A stretch of DNA of 64,000 nucleotides, from the NCBI GenBank assembly GCA_963995505.1, contig OZ023181.1:12830221-12894220 (forward strand), in the 5' to 3' direction. Below the pieces are notes generated by a model. The model had not been told where the DNA came from, did not search any database, and saw nothing but the letters and a program-made list of their open reading frames with translations. The stretch is from Hypericum androsaemum. Lineage: Eukaryota > Streptophyta > Magnoliopsida > Malpighiales > Hypericaceae. Each line of letters begins with the position of its first letter. The stretch's first letter is position 1. This document shows positions 9,471-21,997 of the stretch, in pieces. Made by a program: the position numbers and the translations under genes.

Positions 9471-12400
9471 CTTTTCTTGCCTTTTAATGCCTTTTGGATG
9501 CCTTTTCTTGCCTGTTCTTTCTTTATCTTGCCTTTTCTTGCCATTTTCTTGCATTTTCTTACCTTTTCTGGCCTTTTCTTGCCGTTTCTTTCCTTTTCTT
9601 ACATTTTCTCGCCTTTTCTTTCCTTTTCTTAACCTTTCTTGCCTTTTCTATCCTTTTCTATCCTTTTCGTGCCTTTTCCTTGCCTTATCTTGCCATTTCT
9701 TGCCTTTTCCTTTCCTTTTCATTCCTTATCTTGCCTTATCTTGCCTTTTCTTGCCTTTTCCTTTCCTTCTCTTTCCTATTCTTGCCTTATCTTGCCTTTT
9801 CTTACCTCATCTGTCCTTTTCTTTACTTTTCTAGCCTTTCCTTCCCTTTTCTAGCCTTATCATGCCTTTTCTTGGCTTTTCTTGCCTTATCTTGCCTTTT
9901 CTTGCCTTTTCTTACCTTTTCATTTCTTTTCCCTGCTTTTTCTTGCCTTTTCTTGCGTTTTCCTTGCCTTTTCTTTCCTTTTTTTTATTGCCTTTTCCAT
10001 GCATTTTCATTCCTATTCTTGCCTCATCTTGCCTTTTCTTACCTCATCTTTACTTTTTATTTTCTTTTCTTGCCTTTCCATCCCTTTTCTTGCCTTATCT
10101 TACCTTTTCCTTGCCTTTTCTTTCCTTTTCTTGCCTTATCTTACCTTATCTTGCCTTTTCATTCCTTTTCCTTTCCTTTGCTTGCCTTATCTTTCCTTTT
10201 CTTGCCTTTTCATTGCTCGTCCTTGCCTTCTCTTGCCTTATCTTTCCTTTTCTTTCCTTTTCATTCCTTTTCCTTGCCTTATCTTGCCTTTTCTTGCCTT
10301 TTCTTTCCTTATCTTGCCTTTTCTTAAATTTTTCTTGCCTTTTCTTTCGTTTTCTTTCCTTTTCTTGCCTTAACTTGCCGTTTCTTGCCTTTTCCTTGCC
10401 TTTTCTTGACTTATCTTGCCTTTTCTTGCCTTATCTTACCTTTTTATTCCTTTTCTTTGCCTTTTCTTACCTTTTTATTTATTTTCTTCCCTTTTCATGC
10501 CTTAGCTTTCCTTTTCATGCCTTTTCATGCCTTTTCCATATCTTTTCTTTCCTTTTCTTTGCCTTTTCTTGCCTTATCTTTCCTTTTCTTTTCTTTAATT
10601 GCCTTATCTTGCCTTTTCTTGTCTTTTCTTGACTTTTCTTACCTTTTTATTCCTTTTCTTAGCCTTTTCTTGCCTTATCTTTCCTTTTCTTTCCTTTCCT
10701 TGCCTTTTCTTGCCTTATCTTGCCTTATCTTTCCTTTTCTTCCCTTTTCTTGCCTTTTCTTGCCTTTTCTTCTCTTTTCTTTCCTTTTCTTTCCTTTTCC
10801 TTGCCTTTTCTTGCCTATTCTTTCCTTATCTTGCCTTTTCCTACCTTTATCTTGCCTTTTCTTACCTTTTCTTGCCTCATCTTTCATTTTCTTTCCTTTT
10901 CATGCCTTTTCATGCCTTTTCTTTCCTTTCCTTATCTTTTCTTGCCTTATCTTTCATTTTCTTTCCTTTTCATGCCTTTTCCTTGCCTTTTCTTATCTTT
11001 TCTTGCCTTATCTTGCCTTTTCTTGCCATTTCCTTCCCCTTTCTTTCCTTTTCTTGCATTTTCATGCCTTTCCTTGCCTTTTCTTGCCTTTTCCATGCCT
11101 TTTCCTTGCTTTTTCTTGCCATTTCTTGCCTTTTCCTACATGATCTTGCCTTATCTTGCCTTATCTTGCCTTATGTTTCCTTTTCTTTCCTTTTTTTTGC
11201 CTTTTCTTGCCCTTTCTTCCCTTTTCTGGCCTTTTCTTGCCGTTTCTTTCCTTTTCTTGCCTTTTCTTGCCGTTTCTTTCCTTTTCTTACCTTTTCTCGC
11301 CTTCTCTTTCCTTTTCTTAACCTTTCTTGCCTTTTCTATCCTTTGCCTTGCCTTTTTCTTGCCTTTTCGTGCCTTTTTCTTGCCTTTTCTTGCCTTTTTC
11401 TTGCCTTTCTTACCTTTTCTATTCTTTTCGTGCCTTTTTCTTGCCTTTACCTTGCCTTTTCTTTCCTTTTCTTGCCTTATCTTGCCGTTTCTTGCCTTTT
11501 CCTTGCCTTTTCTTTCCTATTCTTGCCTTATCTTGCCTTTTCTTACCTCATCTTTCCTTTTCTTGCCTTTCCTTCGCTTTTCTTGCCTTATCTTGCCTTT
11601 TCTTACCTCATCTTTCCTTTTCTTGGCTTTTCTTTCCTTATCTGGCCTTTTACTTGCCTTTTCCTTCCTTTTCTTGCATTTTCATTTCTTTTCCCTACTT
11701 TTTCTTGCCTTTTCTTGCATTTTCCTTGCCTTTTCTTTCCTTTTTTTTCTTGCCTTTTCCTTGCCTTTTCTTTCCTATTCTTGCCTTATCTTTACTTTTT
11801 ATTTCCTTTTCTTGCCTTTCCATCCCTTTTCTTGCCTTATCTTGCCTTTACCTTGCCTTATCTTGCCTTATCTTGCCTTTACCTTAACTTATCTTACCTT
11901 TTCTTTCCTTATCTTGCCTTTTCTTGCCTTTTCATTCCTTTTCCTTTCCTTTGCTTGCCTTATCTTTCCTTTTCTTGCCTTTTCATTGCTTGTCCTTGCC
12001 TTTTCTTGCCTTATCTTTCCTTTTCTTGCCTTTTCATTCATTTTCCTTGCATTTTCATGGCCTTATCTTGCCTTTTCTTTCCTTATCTTGCTTTTTCTTA
12101 ACTTTTTCTTGCCTTTTCTTTCCTTTTCTTTCATTTTCTTGCATTTTCTTTCCTTGCCTTTCCTTTTCTTGCCCTTTTTTCCTTTTCTTTCCTTTTTCTT
12201 TCCTTTTCATTCCTTATCTTATCTTTTCTTTCATTTTCTTACCTTTTCTAGCCATTTCTTGCCTTTTCTTTCCTTTTTCGTTCTTTTTCTCGCCTTTTCA
12301 TTCCATTTCTTGTCTTTTAGTGCCTTTTCCTTGCCTTTTCTTGCCTTTTCCTTGCCTTTACTTTCCTTTTCTTGCCTTTTCTTTACTTTTTTTGTCTTTT

Positions 12401-15400
12401 CGTGCCTTTTACTTGCCTTTTCTTTGCCTTTTTTTCCATTTCTTGCCTTATCTTTCCTTTTCTTGCCTTTTCCTTGCCTTTTCTTTCCTTTCCTTGCCTT
12501 ATCTTGCCTTTTCTGACCTCATCTTTCCTTTTCTTGCCTCATCTTGCCTTTTCTTACCTCATCTTTCCTTTTCTTTCCTTTTCTTGACTTTTCTTGCCTT
12601 TTTATTCCTCAGCTTGCCTTTTCTTACCTTATCTTGACTTTTCTTGCCTTTTCATGCCTTTTCCTTCTCTTACCTGGCCTTTTCTTTCTTTATCTTGCCA
12701 TTTCTTATCTTTTGTTGCCTTATCGTGCCTTATCTATCCTTTTCTTTTCTTTTCTTGCCTTTTCTTAACTTTTCTTGCCTTTTCTTGCCTTTCCTTCACA
12801 TTTCTTGCATTTTCTTGCCTTATCTTTCTTATCTTGCCTTATCTTTCCTTTTTATTCCTTATATTGCCTTTTCTTACCATATCTTGCCTTTATTTGCCTT
12901 TTCAAGCTTTTTCATGCCTTTTCTTGCCTTTTCATGCCTTTTCATGCCTTTTCATTCCTTTTCCTTGCCTTTTCTTGCCTTATCTTTCCTTTTCTTGCCT
13001 TTTCTTACTCTTCTTGCCTTTTCCATGCCTTTTCTTGCCTTTTCCTTGCATTTTCTTTCATTTTCTTACCTTTTCATGCCTTTTCTTGCCTTAGCTTTCC
13101 TTTTCGTACCTTTTCATGCCTTTTCCATGCCTTTTCTTACCTTTTCTTTCCTTTTCCTTGCCTTTTCTCTTCTTATCTTTCCTTTACTTGCCTTTCCTTG
13201 CCTTATCTTGTCTTTTCTTGCCTTTTCTTGACTTATCTTGCCTTTTCTTGTCTTTTCTGTCTTTTTATTCATGTTCTTGCATTATCTTGCCTTTTCATTC
13301 CTTATCTTGCTTTTTCTTACCTTATCTTGCCTTTTCTGGCCATTTCTTGTCTTTTCATTCATTTTCTTGCCTTTTCCTTCCCCTTTCTTTCCTTTTCTTT
13401 CATTTTCATGCCTTTTTCATGCCTTTTCTTACCTTTTCTTGCCTTTTCATGCCTTTCCTTGCCTTTTCTTTCCTTTTCATTCTTTTTCATGCCTTTTCCT
13501 TGCCTTTTCCTTACTTTTTCTTATCATTTTTTGCCTTTTCTTGCCCGATCATGCCTTTTCTTTCCTTATCTTGCCTTATCTTTCCTTTTTTGCCTTTTCT
13601 TGCCTTATCTTGCCTTTTCTTACCTTTTCTGGCCTTTTCATGCCTTTTCTTTCCTTTTCTTACCTTTTCTCGCCTTTTCTTTCCCTTTCTTAATCTTTCT
13701 TGCCTTTTCTTTCCATTTCTTGCCTTTTCGTGCCTTTTCTTGCCTTTTCCTTGCCTTTTCTTTTATTTTCTTGAATTTTCTTGCCTTTTCCTTGCCTTTT
13801 CTTTCATGTTCTTGCCTTATCTTGCCTTTTCTTACCTCATCTTTCCTTTTTATTTCCTTTTCTTGCTTTTCCATCCCTTTTCTTGCCTTTTCTTGCCTTT
13901 TCTATCCTTTTCTTGCCTTTTCATTCATTTTCCTTGCTTTTTCTTGCCTTTTCTTGCCTTTTCCATCCCCTTTCTTACCTTATCTTGCCTTTTCTTGCCT
14001 TTTCATTCCTTTTCCTTGCCTTTTCTTGCTTTTTCTTTCTCTTTCTTCCCTTTCCCTTCCCTTTTCTAGCCTTTTCATTCCTTTGCTTGCCTTATCTTTC
14101 CTTTTCTTTTCTTTTCTTCTCTTTTCGTGCCTTTTCTTGCCTTATCTTGCCTTTTCTTACCTTTTCTTGCCTTTTCCTTGCCTTTTCCATCCCTTTTCTT
14201 TCCTTATCTTGCCTTTTCCCTACCTTTTCTTGCCTTTTCTATACCTTTTCTTGCCTTTTCTTTCCTTTCTTTCCTTTTCTTTTTTTCCTTGCCTTTACTT
14301 GCCTTATCTTTCTTTTTCTTGCCTTTCCTTGCCTTTTCTTGCCTTATCTTGCATTTTCTTGCATTTTCTTGACTTATTATATCTTTTCTTGCCTTTTCAA
14401 GCCTTTTCTTGCCTTTTCTTGCCTTTTCATTCCTTATCTTGCCCTTTCTTAACTTATCTTGCCTTTTATTGCCCTTTCTTGACTTTTCTTTCCTTTTCTT
14501 GCCTTTTCCTGGCCTTTACTTGCCTTTTCTTTCCTTATCTTACCTTTTCTTGCCTTTTCTTACATTTTCTTGCCTCATCTGGCCTTTTCTTGCCTCACCT
14601 TTCATTTTATTTCTTTTTCACGCCTTTTCACACCTTTTCTTACCTTTTCATGCCTTTCCTTGCCTATTCTTGCCTTATCTTGCCTTTTCTTTCCTTTTCC
14701 TTGCCTTTTCTTATCTTTTCTTGCCTTATCTTGCCTTTTCCTTACCCTTTCTTTCCTTTTCTTGCCTTTTCATTCCTTTTCTTGCCTTATCTTTCCTTTT
14801 CTTGCCTTACATGCCTTTTCCACGCCTTTTCTTGCCTTTTCCTTGCCTTTTCTTGCCTTTTCTTACATTATCTTGCCTTTTCCTTGCCTTTTCTTGCCTT
14901 AACTTTCATTTTCTTTCCTTTTCTTTAATTTTCTTACCTTTTCTTGACTTATCTTGCCTTTTGTTATCTTTTCATGCATTTTCTTGCCTTCTCCATGCAT
15001 TTTCTTGCCTTATCTTTCCTTTTTTTACCTTTTCTTGCCTTTTCCTTGCCTTTTCTTACCTTATCTTGCCTTTTCTTGCCTTTGCATGCCTTTTCCATGC
15101 CTTTTCTTTCCTTTGCTTGCCTTTTCCTTGCCTTTTCTTGCCTTGCCCTTGCCTTTTCCTGCCTGATCTTGACTTTTCTTGCCTTATCTTTCCTTTTCTT
15201 GCCTTATCTTGCCTTTTCTTACCTTTTCTTGCCTTTTCTTCCCTTTTCTTCCCATTTCTTTTCTTTTCTTACCTTTTCTCGCCATTTCTTTCCTTTTCTT
15301 TTCTTTTTTTTCCTTTTCTTTCCTTCTCTTGCATTTTCGTTGCCTTTTCTTACCTTATCTTTCCTTTTCTTACCTTTTTCATGACTTTTCTTGCCTTTTC

Positions 15401-18400
15401 ATGCCTTTCCTTGCCATTTCATGCCTTTTCCATACCTTTTCTTGCCTTTTCTTTCCTTTTCTTGCCATTTCTTGCCATTTCTTGCCGTTTCCTTGCCTTT
15501 TTCTGCGTGATCTTGCCTTTTCTTGCCTTATATTTTCTTTTCTTTCCTTTTTTTAAACCTTTTCTTGCCTTATCTTGACCTTTTCTTACCTTTTCTTGCC
15601 TTTTTTTACCTTTGCTCGCTTTTTCTTTCCTTTTCTTGACCTTTCTTGACCTTTCTTGCCTTATCTTGCCTTTTCCTTGCCTTTTCTTTCCTTTTCTTGG
15701 CTTATCTTGCCCTTTCTAATCTTTTCCTTGGCTTTTCTTTCCTTTTCTTGCTTTATCTTACCTTTTCTTGCCTTTCCTTCCCTTTTCTTGGCTTTTCTTG
15801 GCCTTTCTTGCCTTTTCTTGCCTTATCTTGCCTTTTCCTTGCCTTTTCTTTCCTTTTCTTGGCTTATCTTGCCCTTTCTAATCTTTTTCTTGGCTTTTCT
15901 TTCCTTTTCTTGCATTTCCTTGCCTTTTCTTTCCTTTTCTTGCCTTATCTAAATTTATCTTGCCTTTTCTTGCATTTTCAGTCCTTTTCCTTGCCTTTTC
16001 TTGCCATATCTTTCCTTTTCTTGCCTTTTCATTCCTTTTCCTTGCCTTTTCTTGCCTAATCTTTCCTTTTCTTCCCTTTGCATTGCTTTTCCTTACCTTT
16101 TCTTTCCTTTTCTTGCATTTTCCTTGCCTTTTCTTTCCTTTGCTTCCCTTTTCCTCGCCTTTTCTTGCCTTATCTTTCCTCTTCTTTACTTTTCTTACCT
16201 TTTCTTGCCTTTTTTTCCCTATCTTGCCTTTTCACCCCTTTTTTTTGCCTTATCTTACCATTTCCTTGCCTTTTCATGCATTTTCTTTCCTTATCTTGCC
16301 TTTTCTTACTTTTTCCTTGCCTTTCCTTTCCTTTTCTTGCCTTATCTTTTCTTTTCTTGCCATTCCTTGAGTTTTCTTGCCTTATCTTGCCTTATCTTGC
16401 CATTTGTTGCCTTATCTTGCTTTTTCCTTGCCTTTTCTTTCCTTATCTTGCCTTTTCTTTCCATATCTTGCCTTAACTTTCCTTTTCTTTCTTTTTCTTC
16501 CTTTTCCTCCCTTTTCTAGCCTTATCTTGCATTTTCTTACCTTTTCATGCCTTTTCTTGACTTTTCTTGCATTTTCTCGCCTTTTCCTTGCCTTTTCATA
16601 CATTATCTTATCTTTTTTTTATGCCTTTTCCATGACTTTTCTTTCCTTTTCTTAACTTGTCTTGCCTTTTCTTGCCTTTTTCTTGCCTTTTCCTGCCTGA
16701 TCTTGCCTTTTCTTGCCGTATCTTTCCTTTTATTTGCTTTTCTTGCCTTATCTTGCCTTTACTTTCCTTTTCTTTCCTTTTCTCACCTTTTCTCACCTTT
16801 TCTTGCCTTTTCTATCCTTTTCTTACCTTTTCTGGCCTTTTCTTGCCATTTCTTACCTTTTCTTGCCTTTTCTTGCCTTTTCTTACCTTTTCTCACCATT
16901 TCTTTCCTTTTCGTGACCTTTCTTGCCTTTTCGGGCCTTTTTCGTGCCTTTTCTTGCCTTATCTTGCCTTTTTTTAGTCATCTTTCCTTTTCTTTTCTTT
17001 TCTTGCCTTTCCTTCCCTTTTCTTGCCTTTTCTTGGTTTTCATGCCTTATCTTTCCTTTTCCTTGCTTTTTCTTTCCTTCACTTGCCTTTTCTTGCCTTT
17101 TCATTCCTTTTCCTTTCCTTTTCTTGCTTTATCTTGCCTTTTCTTGCCTTTTCTTACATTTTCTTTCCTTTTCTTACATTTTCGTACCTTTTCATTCCTT
17201 ATCCATGCCTTTTCATTCCTTATCTTGCCTTTTGTTGCCTTTCCCTTACCTTTTCTGTCCTTTTCTTGCCTTTTCCTTGCTTTTTCTTTCCTTTACTTGC
17301 TTTTTCATTCCTTTTCTTGCTTTATCTTTCCTTTTCTTGCCTTTTCATGCCTTTTCCAGGCCTTTTCTTACATTTTCTTGATTTTTCCTTGCTTTTCTTG
17401 CCTTATGATGCCTTTTTTTGCCTTATCCTTTCCTTTTCTTTCCTTTTCTAACTTTTTTTACCGTTTCTTGCCTTTTCCTTGCCTTTTCATACCTTCTCTT
17501 GCTTTTTCTTGCCTTTTCCTTGCCTTTTCTTTCTTTTTCTTGCCTTTTCCTTGCCTTTTCCTTGCCTTTTCTTTCTTTTTCTTGCCTTTTCCTTTCCTTT
17601 TCTTTTCATATCTTTTTATGCCTTTTCTTAACTTATCTTTCCTTTCCTTGCCTTTTCATGCCTTTTCTTGCCTTTTCTTTCCTTTTCCTTGCCTTTTTTC
17701 CTTTTCTTGCCTTATCTTGCCTTTTCTTGGCTTTTCCTAGCCGTTTCTTTCCTTTTCAAGCCTTTTCTTGCCTTATCTTTCCTTTTCTTGCCTTATCATG
17801 ACTTCTCCATGCTTTTCTTGCCTTTTCCTTGCCTTATCTTGCCTTACCTTGCCTTTTCCTTGCCTTTTCTTGCGTTATCTTGCCTTATCTATCATTTTCC
17901 TTCCATTTCTTTCATTTTCTTGCCTTTTCTTTCCTTATCTTGCCTTTTCTTACCATTTCTTGCCTTTTTATGCCTTTTCTTGCCTTTTCCCTATCTTTTC
18001 TTGCCTTATCTTTCCTTTTCTTGCCTTTTCCTTACCTTTTCATGCCTTTTTCTTGCCTTTTGATGCCTTTTCATACCTTTTCTTGCCTTTTCTTGCCTTT
18101 TCCTTACCTGTTCATGCATTTTCTTACCTTTTCCTTACCTTTTCATGCCTTTTTCTTGCCTTTTCATGCCTTTTCTTGCCTTTACCTTACCTTTTCCTGC
18201 CTGATCTTTCCTTTTCTTGCCTTATCTTACTTTATCTTGTCTTTTCTTGCCTTATCTTACCTTTTCTTACCTTTTCTTGCCTTATCTTGCCTTTTCTTTC
18301 CTTTTCTTCCCTTTTCATGCCTTTTCATACCTTTTCTTGCCTTTTCGTGCCTTTTCCTTGCCTTTTCATTCTTTATCTTGCCTTTTCCTTACCTTTTTCT

Positions 18401-20556
18401 TTCCTTTTCTTACCTTTTCCTTACCTTTTCTTTCATTTTCTTAACTTATCTTGCCTTTTCCTTGCCTTTTCTTTCCTTTTCCTAGCCTTTTATTGCCATA
18501 TCTTTCCTTTTCTTGCCTTTTCTTTCCTTTTCTTATCTTTTCATGCCTTTTCTTCCCTTATCTTTCCTTTTCTTGCCTTTTCCATGCCTTTTATTTCCTT
18601 TTCTTGCCTTAGCTTTCCTTTCCTTTCCTTTTCTTGCCTTTTCTTGCCTTATCTTTCCTTTTCTTACCTTTTCTTGCCTTTTCCTTGCCTTTTTATGCAT
18701 TTTTCTTGCCTTTGCTTTCCTTATCTTGCCTTTTCTTGCCTTATCTTGCCTTATCTATCATTTTCTTTCCATTTTTTTCCTTATCTTGCCTTTTCTTACT
18801 GTTTCTTGCCTGTTCCTGCCTTTTCTTGCCTTTTCCCTACCTTTTCTTGCCTTTTCATGCCTTCTCCACGCTTTTCTTGCCTTTTCCTTGCCTTATCTTA
18901 CCTTTTCCTTGCCTTATCTTGCCTCATGTATCATTTTCTATCCATATCTTTCCTTTTCCTTGCCTTATCTTGCCTCATCTATCATTTTCTATCCATATCT
19001 TTTCTTTTCTTGCCTTTTCTTGCCTTTTCTTGCCTTATCTTACCTTTTCTTACCGTTTCTTGCATGTTCAGGCCTTTTCTTGCCTTATCTTTCCTTATCT
19101 TTCCTTTTCTTGCCTTTTCCTTACCTTTTCTTGCCTTTTCCTTGCATTTTCCTGCCTGATCTTGCCTTTTCTTGCCTTATCTTACTTTATCTTGCCTTTT
19201 CTTGCCTTATCTTACCTTTTCTTACCTTTTCTTGCCTTTTCTTTCCTTTTCTTTCCTTTCCATGCCTTTTATTTCCTTTTCTTACCTTTTCGTGCCTTTT
19301 CTTTCTTTTCCATGCCTTTTCTTTCCTTTTCTTGCCTTTTCGTGCCTTTTCCTTGCCTTATCTTGCCTTTTCCTTACCTTTTCTTGCCTTATCTTACCTT
19401 TTCTTGCCTTTTCCTTACCTTTTGTTTCCTTTTCTTGACTTATCTTGCCTTTTCCATCCATTTTCTTTCCTTTTCTTTCCATATCTTGCCTTTTCTTACC
19501 TCATCTTTTTTTCTCTTTCCTTTTCTTACCTTATTTTTTCCTTTTCTTTCCATATCTTACCTTTTCTTATCTCGTCTTTCTATATCTTTCCTTTTCTTAC
19601 CTTATTTTTTCCTTTTCCTTTTCTTTTCTTTCCTTTTATTGCCTTATCTTGCCTTTTTTTATATACCTTTTCTTGCCTTTTCCTTGCATTTTCATACCTT
19701 CTTTTGCCTTTTCCTTGCCTTTTCCATGCCTTTTCTTTCCTTATCTTGCCATTTCTTTCCTTTTCTTGCCTTATCTTACCTTTTCATGCCTTTTCTTGCC
19801 TTATCTTTTCTTTTCTTGCCTTTTCATGACTTTTCCATGGCTTTTCTTGCATTTTCTTTGCTTTTCCTTGCCCTTTCTTTCCTTTTCTTGCCTTTTCTTG
19901 CCTTATCTTTCCTTTTCTTGCCTTATCATGCCTTCTCCATGCTTTTCTTGCCTTTTCCTTGCCTTATCTTGCCTTTTCCTTGCCTTTTCTTGCTTTATCT
20001 TGCCTTATCTATCATTTTCTTTTCATTTCTTTCCTTTTCTTGCCATTTCTTGCCTTATCTTACCTTTTCTTGCCGTTTGTTGCATTTTCATGCCTTTTCT
20101 TGCCTTATCTTTCCTTTTCTTGCATTTTCCTTGCCTTTTCCTTGCCTTATCTTGGCTTTTTCTTGCCTTATCTTGCATCTTCTTGCCTTTTCCTTACCTT
20201 TTCTTGCCTTTTCTTGCCTCTTTTTACCTTTTCTTGCCTTTTCTTGCCTTTTCCTTGCATTTTCCTACCTGATCTTGCCTTTTCTTGCTTTATCTTGCCT
20301 TTTCTTACCTTTTCTTGCCTTTTCTTTCCTTTCCTTGCCTTTTCCTTGCCTTTTCTTGCCTTATCTTGCCTTTTCCTTACCTTTTCTTTCATTTTCTTGC
20401 CTTATCTTGCCTTTTCCTTACCTTTTCTTTCCTTTCCTTGACTTATCTTGCCTTAACTTGCCTTTTCCTTGCATTTTCTTTCCTTTTCTTTCCATATCTT
20501 GCATTGTCTTACCCCATCTTTCCTTTTCTTTCCTTTCCTTCCCTTTTCTTGCCTTA
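9471..20556 (+). repeat. Decamer pyrimidine-rich satellite, block 1 (CCTTTTCTTG)
   Basis: This is about 11.1 kb of head-to-tail units of about 10 bp. The consensus is CCTTTTCTTG, with frequent variants CCTTATCTTG, CCTTTTCTTT, CCTTTTCATG and the 11-mer CCTTTTCCTTG. The plus strand is almost all C and T with scattered G and A, and the minus strand is correspondingly purine-rich. Stops are rare in the plus frames because of base composition, so several reading frames of 100-700 codons appear (Leu/Phe/Ser/Pro-rich). They overlap in all three frames and have no gene features. Longer segments recur within the block (see findings). The left edge abuts the D 3' LTR. The right edge is the target site of B1. 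Confidence 0.95.
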
Positions 20557-21347
20557 TGATGTGAGCACACCTACGAACACACCTACATTCAAGCCACAAG
20601 ACTCACGGCAAGTGCACGTACCAATTGGACCGGTGACACGAGCAAGAGCCAAAAAGTTTCAGGCAGAATTTAATGGATTAATGCAAGAAGTCTGGGCTCA
20701 AGATGGTGCGTACAAGTGCAAGGACGTGCATGAGGCCCACGCAAAGCCCATGCATGTGATAGAGGCTATTTTGGAAGCTTGATATGCACGCAAACTTCTG
20801 GATGCATGCACACATGGAGAATCAGAAAGAATCAACCTATTTAGGCCGTGCATCTACTTGTTAGGACGTGCAACTATTAGTTATTCTATTAGATATTATT
20901 TGCTTAGATTATTTCCTATTTTAGTTGAATAATTCGGCCAGAATATCCTTAGATTAGGAAAGAGAGTTTTGGCCAGCCTTTGAACTCCTTTTAAGGAGTT
21001 AGCTTGTTTAGGAATACTTTGGTACTTTGGAGCCTATATAAGGAGGTCTCCTAGCAATAAAACGTACACAACTTTTGAGATTGATAATTTTGTGAGTTAG
21101 ATACTCCTTGCGTGTTCTTGCTAATTGCTGGATTGCTTAGCTTGAGCGAAACTTTTCACTTATCAAATGATTCAACCATCATCGTTTGTGGCGTGGTTTG
21201 ACTTGGACCATAGGTTCTCGAATTTCCATTGCTTGGGTTGCGGATCTCCTAGACCAAGGTTCTTGCAAGGCTCGAGTTCGGGGGTTGCGGTCTCTTCCAT
21301 CCAAAGTAGCATGGTCCGTTGTGAATCTCCTGCCGAGGTTCATATCA
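20557..21347 (+). repeat. 5' LTR of B1
   Basis: The LTR starts TGATGTGAGC and ends GGTTCATATCA. A TATA box (TATATAAG) lies at 21035-21042, followed shortly by AATAAA. The first 226 bp duplicate the coding tail of gag-pol (open to 20782). Confidence 0.93.
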
Positions 21348-21349
21348 TT

Positions 21350-21361
21350 TGGTATCAAAGC
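21350..21361 (+). other. Primer-binding site, element B1 (variant)
   Basis: TGGTATCAAAGC lies two bases after the LTR. It differs from the initiator tRNA-Met complement TGGTATCAGAGC by one G to A change. C1 carries the same variant. Confidence 0.85.
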
Positions 21362-21997
21362 CACGGCTTGCTACTATCTATCTTTACCTTTCCTTTTTTT
21401 TGTTGGTCTAGTATCCAAGTCGTTTTTTTTATAAGTAGTTTGATTCGTTTGTGTTTCGAGCAATCAGATTCGTGACTTAGTTATTCTAGGTTGTGTATTC
21501 TGATCAAAAGAGAAAAAAAAAGAAAAAAAAAGAAGAAAAGAAGCGGAAAGCAAAAGAAGAAGCAAGACCAAAACAGGAAATTGTAAGAACAAGACGAATT
21601 AGGAAGCTTGCGAATTAAAGAGGAAACGCAAGAAAAGAGGAAGCAAGAAGAACGCAAAAGAAACAAAAGAGGAAGCAAGAAGCAAAACAGATAGGCGGAC
21701 AGAAAACAAGGGGAAGTCAGCCCGAATTAGTCTACGTGGAGCGCAAGAAAACAAGGAACTACCTTTGATAGTGATCCGTATAGTTCAAGCAAAGCCTTGT
21801 TAGCTTAGTAAGAACATATAAGGGTATCACGAGAGGAAAAAGGCAAGAGTTTGTGAGTGCAATTAGAGAGAAAAGCCAAATAATTGAGTGCAAACACGAG
21901 TGAACTTGAGTGCAACTTACATTGAGAGTAAACACGTAAGGGAGTGAACTTGTGAGGCCATCAATTTTTTTTACTAACAAAATTTTCTTGCAGCAAG
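21362..21997 (+). other. 5' leader of B1, with purine-rich tract and splice-like junction
   Basis: This is about 640 bp of noncoding leader. A strongly A/G-rich tract covers about 21505-21700. Just before the gag ATG (21998) is a branch-point-like ctaac, a T-rich run and ttgcag (acceptor AG at 21992-21993). A donor-like GTAAGA starts at 21808, so a candidate 186-nt intron spans 21808-21993. Splicing is inferred from sequence only. Confidence 0.5.

Noticed and set aside
10675..10887. Lys/Arg/Glu-rich minus-strand frames in the satellite
   Set aside because: These are the purine-strand readings of the same repeat (AAG, GAA, AAA codons) and have no independent support.
9471..20556. CRISPR-like regular repeats
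   Set aside because: Units are about 10 bp with no distinct spacers, and the context is a plant retrotransposon cluster.
9457..20559. Many long plus-strand open frames (up to about 717 codons) rich in Leu, Phe, Ser and Pro, resembling membrane proteins
   Set aside because: They lie wholly in the decamer satellite and overlap in all three frames with the same composition. They exist because stop codons are rare in pyrimidine-rich sequence. No domain or gene structure supports them.
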